Shown here: one piece after another, positions 56,025-64,000 of the stretch | Numbering within the stretch: the first letter of the stretch is position 1 | Layout of the letters: each line of letters starts with the position of its first letter | Source: Camellia lanceoleosa | Lineage: Eukaryota; Streptophyta; Magnoliopsida; Ericales; Theaceae | Assembly: GCA_025200525.1 (NCBI GenBank) | Contig: CM045761.1 | Coordinates: 42,478,190-42,542,189 of the forward strand | Direction: 5' to 3' | DNA length: 64,000 nt | The notes under the pieces: generated by a model | Databases searched by the model: none | The model's input: the letters and a program-made list of their open reading frames with translations, nothing else | What the model was told of the DNA's origin: nothing | Made by a program: the position numbers and the translations under genes

Positions 56025-56560
56025 TGTTGGGACATAATTTTGAGTTGTCCACATAGCCTAGGTGGTTAGCTGAAGTGCTACATGGGTGATTCTTTTTGGC
56101 CGAAGTGTGGTCAAACCACATCTGAATCTGAGATGTTCGAATGAGGGACTAGAGTCCTAGATGATGACAGACTCTTTGTTTGGATAAGGTTAGACTCTTG
56201 AGAGAGTTAATCTTAATCCAAATATGAGGAGTCTTGGATAAGTGATATCCTTGTAAAGAACAGAGTCCGTAAGACCTCTAGGGGACGCGGACACTGCTAA
56301 CTATAAAAGTAAGGCACCCCTATGGGTCTAGGGTATGCTTTTTTATTGTGAATTGTGTACTTGTGTTGATATCTTTGAAAGATAAGTTGACTAACTTGAT
56401 CGTCGAAGTGCCTTCGAGTGGACAAACTATCATAGTATTTCTTATCTTTTTATGCGCAGGTGTTTGGCTTAATGTATTCTTCCGTGTACTCTCCAGCTAA
56501 GTTCCCTGGATCTCAACAAGGAGATCTGTTTGGTTATGAGATCAAAAATCAACACCCACA
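56025..56560 (+). repeat. LTR copy 2 (plus)
   Basis: TGTTGGGACATAATTTTGAG to ATCAACACCCACA. TATA box TATAAAAG at 56302-56309. Confidence 0.88.
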
Positions 56561-56815
56561 ATTTGGTGTCGTCTGTGGAAACTTAGTAAGAATAGATAGC
56601 CAACATCTGGCAAAAAGGACAAGAATGATCATCTTGATTCTTAGTTCTTGGTTTTTGACAAGTGGACATTTGAATTCTTATTTTTTGAAGCCGATGAGTC
56701 ATGATCTTGGTCGGAAGAGTATCTCTAGCATGTTGTTTAGCTGACATGTTAGAAGATCAGACGATATAGGTTCCATCACTTCAAGTTACTGAGGTAATGA
56801 AACTTATGGAGCAAT
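56561..56815 (+). other. Miniature internal domain 2
   Basis: 255 bp, homologous throughout to 55769-56024. PBS ATTTGGTGTCGTCTGTGGAA. Confidence 0.75.
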
Positions 56816-57352
56816 TGTGCGGACATAATTTTGAGTTATCCACGTAGCCTAGGTGGTTAGTCGAAGTACCACATGGGTGATTTTGATTGGCCGAAGCGTG
56901 GTCAAACCACATCTGAATCCAAGATGTTCCAATGAGGGACTAGAGTTCTAGATGATGACAGACTCTCTGTTTGGATAAGGTTAGACTCTTGAGAGAGTTG
57001 ATCTTAATCCAAATAGGAGGAGTCTTGAATAAGGAATATCCTTGTAAAGGATAGAGTCCGTAAGACTTCTAGGTGACATAGAAATTGCTGACTATAAAAA
57101 TAAGACACTCCCGTGGGTCTAAGGTATATTTTTTGATTGTGAATTATGTACTTGTGTTGATATCTTTAAGAGATAAGTTGACTAACTTGATTGTCGGAGT
57201 GCCCCTAGGTGGACGACTCATCGTGGTATTTCTTATCTTCTTGTGCGCATGTGCTTGGCTTAATATATTCTTCTGTATGCTCTTCAGCTGAGTTTCCTAG
57301 ATTTCGGCAAAGAGTTCTATTTGGTTGTGAGATCAAAAATCAACACTCCACA
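56816..57352 (+). repeat. LTR copy 3 (plus)
   Basis: TGTGCGGACATAATTTTGAG to CAACACTCCACA. TATA-like TATAAAAA near 57093. It forms the right outer end of the composite. Confidence 0.85.
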
Positions 57353-57357
57353 GTAGT
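57353..57357. other. Target-site duplication GTAGT (right)
   Basis: Matches 52230-52234. Confidence 0.75.
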
Positions 57358-58594
57358 GAACAAGATTAATGACTTACAACAGTGATGAAACTTGATATAA
57401 GTGTCATGTCAATTAAAACTTTGCAATGTGATTAATTGTTTGAGAAAGATCATGAAATGAAGAGACTATGGATGGATTGGATAGCTTCTTCAAGTGGCCT
57501 ATTTTCTTATATGAGAGTATAGGTATGATGGGCAATGATAAAGAGTTTTAAGTATAGAGTTCTAAATAGAGCTCTATACAATTGGCAGTGCAAAAAAATA
57601 AAAAAATAAATCATAGTGGAAAAAAAGACAAATTAGAGCTCTTTTAAAACTCGTCTTTTAGAGCTTTAAAACATTTTTAGCGTATTTTGTTGTGTGCTTA
57701 ATATATTTACACTTGTAGCTGTTTTGCAATAACCTATTATTTTTTTAATTTTTATTCATATTTTTATTTAAAAAAAATTAAAAAAACCAACTAAAACACA
57801 AGAAAAATGCACTAATAGGTATGAAACCAAAGTGTCAACTTTTTGAATTGTTTGTTGTGAATATATATATATATATATATTTTTTTTTGGGAGCAGGCGA
57901 AGCTCGCAGATTATTGGATTAATAAATGAAATTACTACTATTAAACTAAATATGACTCTATCAATTCAAACTCGGAATTTCATTGAACAAAACTGACGAT
58001 TATTGCCCAAGGCATCTCGTGTATGTCGGTATAACCTTTTAACCACAAAAATAAATTAATTAATTAAAAAAAATTACATTAAAAAAAATTAAAAAAAAAA
58101 ACTGATAATGACACATGGTAAGTTTGTCTTTTAGATTTTTGTCCTTCTTGATCAGAAGGAAATACGAGTCCTTCAGTTTTCTCATCGAGAAGTTATTTCG
58201 TGTCGTTGTCCCAAAGCCACGCATTGCCTGAAGGCTTTGTTTGTTTCTAAAATTGAAGAATGGGATATTGGATTAGTAATAGTGAGGGCACCGTCCGTAA
58301 AAAATTATGTTTGTTCTGAAAAAATAATCATGAGATTAATAGTCGACTATGAAACCCCTCTAAAGAGGGACTATCATTTTTTTTTTTTATATATATAAAT
58401 AAGATTGAATTCTCTTCAATTCATAGATTGTATGATGTAGTCCAGCACATTGGGCCTTCACGGTCCTATTTTAATGATTTATTTTGTTTATTTTTTAAAT
58501 ATTTATGTGTAGATTATTTTTCAAGAAAAAATAGATTGATCTAACAATTACAATTATTATATTATTATTCACAAAATTGATAGTTTATTTTCTA
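57358..58594. other. AT-rich, no recognised gene
   Basis: Contains an (AT)9-type tract at about 57861-57882 and long A/T runs. 58420-58580 resembles one arm of the inverted repeat at 63382-63642. No gene. Confidence 0.45.
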
Positions 58595-58867
58595 AGAAGT
58601 TGTTTGGAGTGTCCTAAATAAGTGCATTTTTTGTCTTTTTGAACTAAAAAATTGAGGTTGAAAATATGGATGTTTGGGTTAACTTTTTGACTTTTTATGA
58701 AAAAATGTATAATAAAAAATTGAAAAAATTGATTTGTAGGGAAAAATTCGAATTGGGAGTTGTGCAGCCGTAATTGTTGACTTTTGATAAATAGTGTTAA
58801 CTTTTTAACTTTCTGAGTAACTTTTTAACTTTTTGACTTTTTTCATACTACCCAAACTTGGCCTAAG
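58595..58867. mobile_element. MITE, AAAGTCAA family
   Basis: Left GTTTGGAGTGTCCTAAATAA; right CTACCCAAACTTGGCCTAAG. The interior repeats AACTTTTTGACTTTTT. Confidence 0.55.
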
Positions 58868-58883
58868 TCATACTTGCTGTTGA

Positions 58884-59071
58884 TAGGGTCAAGTTTGGAA
58901 AGACTAAATAAGTGCACTTTTTGACTTTTTATGAAATATGGGTTGAATTTGGGTTGGGTTTGAAGTGATGTGTTAGAGAGGTAATGTGACTTAAATAAGA
59001 TGATGTGACTTAAATAGGATAGTGACTTTTTGACTTTTTGAATTTTTTAGAGGATGCCAAACTTGGCCCTA
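58884..59071. mobile_element. MITE with TAGGGYCAAGTTTGG ends
   Basis: TAGGGTCAAGTTTGGAAAGA at the left and its inverse ATGCCAAACTTGGCCCTA at the right. 188 bp, with GTGACTTAAATA repeated inside. Confidence 0.7.
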
Positions 59072-59198
59072 ATATAATTATGATTATCAAACCAATAATT
59101 TTTTAATAATAAATTTTTTAAAAAATAACGAAATAAATTATCAAAACAAAACTCATCACAAGCCCCGTTAAAGCGAAGTGGACTGTACAATGAACTAA

Positions 59199-59734
59199 GG
59201 CCCCGTTTGTTTTCAGAGATAGAATGGAGGGGATTGATAGTGATGAGATTAAGTATAATTATGTTTGTTTTGATAATAATTGTTAGTGCAGGAATTGTCA
59301 AACTATTTTTATATAAAATAAATATAAAATAATAAAAAAATACAAAAAAATTAAACATTAATGTTTTAAAAAAAATATCCAACATGTAAAAAAATTTAAA
59401 AAAATAAAAATAAAATAAAAAATTTCCAGAAAAAAATAAAACAAATAAAATAATAATTTTTACATAACAAAAAATACAAAAAATTAAACATTAATGTTCA
59501 AAAAAAATGTCCGACATGTAAAAAATAAAATAAAAATAAAAAATTTCTAGTCCGCTGGACTATTTTTCTAATACCAAGTCCTGGAGGCCCATCCGAATTC
59601 CCTTGGGGAGGCCCATCCTAATCCGGAGCTCACTATCAATCCCCTCTCCATCTCTCAAAATAAACACAATATTAGTGGGTCTCACCTCACTACCAATCCC
59701 AAGCCTCTCTCTAATTCTCTAAATAAACGGGGCC
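59199..59734. mobile_element. Tourist-like (PIF/Harbinger) MITE
   Basis: GGCCCCGTTTGTTTTCAGAG at the left and the inverse of GGCCCCGTTTATTTAGAGAA at the right, flanked by TAA (59196-59198, 59735-59737), the target preference of PIF/Harbinger. GGAGGGGATTGATAGTG recurs inverted near the right end. An internal block of about 130 bp (ATTAAACATTAATGTT, 59351 and 59483) is duplicated. Confidence 0.75.
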
Positions 59735-59737
59735 TAA

Positions 59738-60960
59738 TGTAGCGAGATTCAAATATTTTTTTAAGGGCCCTCACAATCACCAATGTGCTTTTTCATAACA
59801 TTTAAAAAATTCAAATCTCTAAAAGTTTTGTTGAAAAACAATTATTTTAAAATATCAATGTATGATCCTGTGCATTCATATTTGCAATTTTGATGAAAAT
59901 GGTAGTGATGATCATAATTTCTTGTATTTTTTTTTTTTTTTTTGTCTTTCTTAAACTCAATTAGTTTTGACTGAAAATAATTTATTAGAAAAATATTTGT
60001 GCTTAATTGCAATTTTGAAAACAAATGGTGTTGGTGGTTATGGAAGTGGTGGACTAGGTGGTGGTGTGGGTGATGGTTGCGGTGGTGATGGTGGTGGTAA
60101 GATTAGAAATTAAAAAGTCACTAAAAAATTAAAAAATCAAAGAGTCATCCAAAAAAGTCAAATTCTATTTTTTTCTATTCTCTGCATTTTCTTTTTTTTT
60201 TTGTAAAAAACTAAAAAATTATCTCAAACATACTAATTTTTTTCACCTCATATTTTAACCAAAAAGTCAAATTATTATTAAAATAGCCTATTCCCAAACC
60301 AAACTATTTGGAAGGAAAAAAAAATCATTTTAAAAAGTTACATTTTGACCCAAACATTCTCCAAGTGAAATATGACTCAAAAAAATTATATCAATATGAA
60401 CCTTATGCATTTAGACAAGTGGCACACACACATAATTGGAATTTTTAGTTTTTTTTTTTTTTTTTTTTTTAATAACACACAAGAGTTGAAATAATTTAAC
60501 AATCACCCTTGGATTTAAAAATATAAATAAATAAAAATTTGATGAATGCTTGTCTGACTAAAAACTGGAACTGAAGATTTTTGAAATGTTAGTTACTACT
60601 TTGAGTTAGTTTTGATTGATATAAATTTTTTTGTTGCTTTTGGTTGTGATGTATGATGAAGGACGAATAGAATGCTGTAAAGAAGGTATAAGGTGGTAAA
60701 TTTTCAAAACATCACATTTTTTAGAATTTAAAATGATAGTGAAATTGGACAGAGTAATCAGTTGATTAAATAAAAATATTAAAATTTTTCTAATTTAGTG
60801 AAATTGGAGGGGAGAGTGTGTCCCATCCTTCTAGTCTTTATTTAAAAAAAAAAAAAAATCAAATGACTCATCAAATCAAATATCAAATAATCACGATAAC
60901 ATATAAAAATTTTAGAGATGGAACTTTATTACTTTTAAAAGTAAAAATTTTATTAAAAAA
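59738..60960. other. AT-rich with a GGT-rich tract
   Basis: 60026-60100 is (GGT)-rich and could read as a glycine-rich peptide (NGVGGYGSGGLGGGVGDGCG) in one frame with no start or continuation. Poly-T runs at 59930 and 60452. 60115-60310 is an arm of the AAAGTCAA/GGGAATA MITE family. No gene. Confidence 0.45.
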
Positions 60961-61800
60961 TAAGACGAATTATACTAACAGTTCGTATAGTTTTGAGTTC
61001 GTATCATTTTCGTCTCTGACTTTTCAATTGTGCTACATTTGATTCTAAATTTTAAATCTTATTTCAAATAAGAACAATTAAAGATACCATTGCTAAATTT
61101 TAAGGGCAAAGTCGTCAATTTGATAAAATATAAACTAATTTGACAAAAATAAATGTTAAAAAAATATATTTGGATTTTTAAAAATTATTTCTACCCACTA
61201 AAGATAAAATTATGAAAAATTGATAAATATTTTACACATTTATTTATTTATTTATTTTACCAAATTAATTTTTATTATATGTTTGGATGATGATCATATA
61301 ATGGGTGGTTTTTAATGTATAATCAATATATTTAATATATGAAATTTTTTAGTTTGGACTTTTTAATTTAATGGATTGGTTTAATAATGATATCAAAGCT
61401 GTCACTATAGTTGACTTTTGAAAAAATAAAAACTAATTTAATGAAAATCAAAACAATCACCTATTACATAATCATTATCTAAACACATAATAAAAATTAA
61501 TTTGGTAAAATAAATAAATAAATGTGTAAAAGATTTATCAATCTTATATAATTTTATCTTTGGTGGGTAAAAATAATTTTTAAAAATTCAAAAATATTTT
61601 TTTGACATTTATTTTTGTCAAATTAGTTTATATTTTATCAAATTGACAATTTTATCCTTGAAATTGAGCAATGATATCTCTAATTGTTCTTATTTGGAAT
61701 AAAATTTAAAATTCATGGTCAAATCTGTCACAATTGAAAAGTCATGGATCAAAATGACACAAGTTCCAAACTATAAGAACTGTTAGTATAATTCACCCTA
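60961..61800. mobile_element. Long-TIR foldback element
   Basis: Arms of about 370 bp: left GACGAATTATACTAACAGTT and right inverse GGTGAATTATACTAACAGTT, then aligned blocks such as GACTTTTCAATTGTG, CTAATTTGACAAAAATAAATG and CATTTATTTATTTATTTTACC. The centre is about 90 bp of A/T-rich sequence. No coding capacity. The ends resemble the GGGTAAATTAYA Mutator-like MITEs at 45919. Confidence 0.8.
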
Positions 61801-61849
61801 AAAAATATTAGGAGATCAATTTCAATTGATATGAGAGTCAACACTAAAA

Positions 61850-62122
61850 AGCTATCTCGAAAAGTCAAGAAAAAAATTTTAGTAACAAAATTTTTAAAAT
61901 ATCACTAATAAATACATTTTTAGAGACAAAACAAGTTCATGCTAAAAAAATTTAATTTTTTAAATGAAAATTTTGGTTCTGAAGAAACAGTAATTTATAA
62001 CTAAATATTCAATTTCATTGTTAAAAAAGCAATAATGATATTTTTAACATTTAAAATATTTTATCACTAAGAAAAAAATTATTCTTAAATTTTATCTCTA
62101 AAATCTTAATTTGTTGTAATGA
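61850..62122 (+). mobile_element. Possible degenerate CACTA end
   Basis: Short repeats of the GTxACTAA/TTAGAGACAAAA type, inverted pairs around 61880-62080. The segment ends AATTTGTTGTAATG, close to the CACTA terminus TTCTTGTAGTG. Weak. Confidence 0.3.
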
Positions 62123-62671
62123 ATACAAATAAACTTTTTCTTTTTCTTTTTTTATTTATCAAAACAAACTAAGCACTAATCATATAAGTAGAATACAAAA
62201 TAATGAAAAAAAGATAAATGTAAAAAGGAAAAAAAAATTATAAAATAGGACACATATGTTAGACAAAGTATTTGTCCCACATCCTATTATGTGAAACTCT
62301 GATATATTCTTTAACACAATTATAAAAGAATGTCTATTTTCAAAGGGATATCTAAATAGTGCCCTACCCTATAGGGTATACTAATGCCAAAATCAGAGAA
62401 AGAGAGCATAATCAGACCATATGTTAAGGCAATGATTTGGGGTGCCAAATTTTGACAGTAGGATGACTCATATGTCTAAATGAAAAACCTTTAGGGGAAG
62501 CTAGAAGAATAAGAATACCCTAAATTAATTACAAGAGTCAAAATACTGGCCTTTCAACACACACATATTTGTTGAGTGTTGACATTTCACTGTCTCCTAT
62601 ACGTGCGCATTTGTTCAACTAATATTTTTTACTTGTACCAATTTTCTTCCTCCTTTGAAGGGTGTATCACT
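62123..62671. other. No recognised feature
   Basis: A slightly less AT-rich stretch with CCCTACCCTATAGGGTA near 62362. No credible reading frame. Confidence 0.4.
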
Positions 62672-62677
62672 ATTAAC

Positions 62678-62905
62678 GTCTCGTTTGGGAGCAGATTTTT
62701 TTAGTAATTTTTAATTTTTCAACTAAAATATAATGTAAAAAAAAATTAGTAGATTTAAGATGACTTTTTAATTTTTTATGAAAAGATGTGCAAAAAGTAA
62801 AAAAAAAATAAAATTTTTGACATTTTAGTATAGGTTGTTGACTTTTTGATTTTTTTTACAGACTTTTTGACTTTTTAACTAAAAAAATTACTTACCAAAC
62901 GAGAC
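62678..62905. mobile_element. MITE with GTCTCGTTTGG ends
   Basis: GTCTCGTTTGGGAGCAG at the left and TACCAAACGAGAC at the right, with GACTTTTTGACTTTTTAAC inside. 228 bp; same broad family as 47618. Confidence 0.7.
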
Positions 62906-63381
62906 CTATAGGGTATGAAATTTCATGGATAGATAGATGCTTTAGTGAGAACACAACATAGTAGAAAGCTTGAAAGTGAGGACAATGGAGACTAGGGTCT
63001 ATAGAAAGATTATTTGATCATTTTCTGCGGTGCCTCCCTTCTAGATATCACTATATCTTCTTAAAAAAATTGTCACCGTGTGAAGAGAATAGTTATGTTA
63101 AGTTTTGATCAATAATAGTTTGTCACTTGAGATATCGGCCTTCTCATGATGCATAGGCGTTATAAATGTGGGACACGTCTTAGTTGGTTGTAGTTAAAAA
63201 TATCAAAATCACATTATTTTTATCAATATAGATAGATAACATCATTTCCAATCACTTAAGGTTGCCTTTATTAAGTGATGTTGAGATTATATTTTTAGAA
63301 GGGCAACTAATAGTAAAAGGACTAGATTTCCTTCCAGTCCATTAATCAGATTAACAATCTAGTTGAGGGTTGTGAATGAAC
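62906..63381. other. No recognised feature
   Basis: No credible frame or repeat was assigned. Confidence 0.4.
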
Positions 63382-63642
63382 TCTAGACTGCATTTTAGTG
63401 ATTTAAATTGTTTAAATGATTTATTGGATAGATTATTTATACAAAAAATTAGAGTAATCTAACATTAATAGCCACATGATTGAACAAATTTAACCTTATG
63501 AAAATAGACAGTTTATTATTGATATCACTATTCTTCAATCATATGACTGTTAATATCGAATTAATTTAATTTTTTTATATAAATAATCTATTTAACAAGC
63601 GTTACAAAATTAACAGTTTAAATCAATCTCTCAGCTAGACTT
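63382..63642. repeat. Foldback repeat with about 100-bp arms
   Basis: Left GGATAGATTATTTATACAAA and ...CACATGATTGAA mirror the right side TTCAATCATATG... and TATAAATAATCTATTTAA. Outer words CTAGACT/AGCTAGACTT continue the inversion. A related single arm lies at about 58480-58580. Confidence 0.6.
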
Positions 63643-64000
63643 CAATTCAATTATTAGGCAAGAGAGAAACTTGTTCCAAATAAAAAAGCTTCATCTTCTC
63701 TACAGTGCACTAAACAGTACAGTGATCATGTGATCAGAGAAGCCATACTCAATTCAAAAAAATAATCCATACTTTTGGATGCCAATAAATGAGGCTTTTA
63801 ATTATAAACCTTTAATTTCACATGCCAAAGAAGCCTAGTAGAGACGTATATCAGAAATAAGATATATATCAATTAAGAATTTGTGGTGGTTGTAGTTGGA
63901 TTTGTTAGAAATTCGGTTTAAGCTTTAAAAGCACTATGGACTTTTCATGTGTTAATGCACACACACTTATATTGTTCTGTCAAACTCATAATTAACTATA
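63643..64000. other. No recognised feature
   Basis: AT-rich sequence to the window edge. No supported gene or repeat. Confidence 0.4.

Larger units (their letters stand above)
52235..57352. mobile_element. Composite of one LTR family: long minus copy joined to a plus-strand miniature array
   Basis: Four copies of one 517-537-bp LTR: 52235-52751 (minus), and 55243-55768, 56025-56560 and 56816-57352 (plus). The minus LTR is followed by a 2.5-kb internal region ending in an inverse PBS (55226-55246), which abuts the start of the first plus LTR. The three plus LTRs are separated by two 255-256-bp internals, each with a PBS. The whole is bounded by GTAGT. Class: gypsy-type by the PBS (TTTGGTRTCGTCTRTGRRAA) and TATA-bearing LTRs; the short units are TRIM-like. 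Confidence 0.8.

Noticed and set aside
59047..59385. 112-residue minus ORF
   Set aside because: Very A/T-rich, spans a MITE border, and has no motif.

Overview
The window looks like intergenic DNA from a flowering plant, probably a eudicot. It is AT-rich, carries no intact host gene that I can recognise, and is built almost entirely of nested transposable elements of plant types: Ty3/gypsy Tat/Ogre-like, Ty1/copia, CACTA, hAT and many MITEs. The only host-derived coding pieces I recognise are exon fragments of two plant WD40 genes, one PRL1-like and one katanin-p80-like. Both are on the minus strand, in one block later split by insertions.

Layout. 1-6929: minus-strand giant Tat/Ogre-like element (4.4-kb LTR at 2554-6929, tRNA-Arg-type PBS, broken gag). 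An oppositely oriented LTR end (1-376) is nested in it. 6930-7233 and 14992-16235: WD40 gene-fragment block. 7239-14986: plus-strand Copia element flanked by TAAAC, with a hAT-type MITE in its protease region and a partial duplication of its 3' LTR. 16236-18637: LTR-like sequence. 18880-19241: one end of a CACTA transposon. 19934-25848: minus-strand Copia derivative with gag but no recognisable pol. 25849-26340: small unidentified coding-like patch. 27261-42557: 15.3-kb plus-strand Tat-lineage element with 759-bp LTRs, degenerate gag-pol and two antisense gene-like regions between integrase and 3' LTR. 42558-52229: AT-rich DNA dense in MITEs. 52235-57352: unusual composite of one LTR family flanked by GTAGT. 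57353-64000: more MITEs and AT-rich DNA.

How the parts relate. Coding capacity here is retrotransposon-derived and inactivated by stops, frameshifts or deletions. Two structures stand out. First, the Tat element carries, convergent to its integrase, an antisense plant-mobile-domain gene. Its reading frame is continuous only if two introns are removed, so it would be expressed from its own antisense transcript. Second, the 52-57 kb composite has LTR 3' (U5) ends at both outer edges, inside a shared 5-bp duplication. It also contains an LTR-internal-LTR-internal-LTR miniature array that looks like a deletion derivative of the longer neighbouring copy.

All protein identifications are by eye from conserved motifs. 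No similarity search was run.
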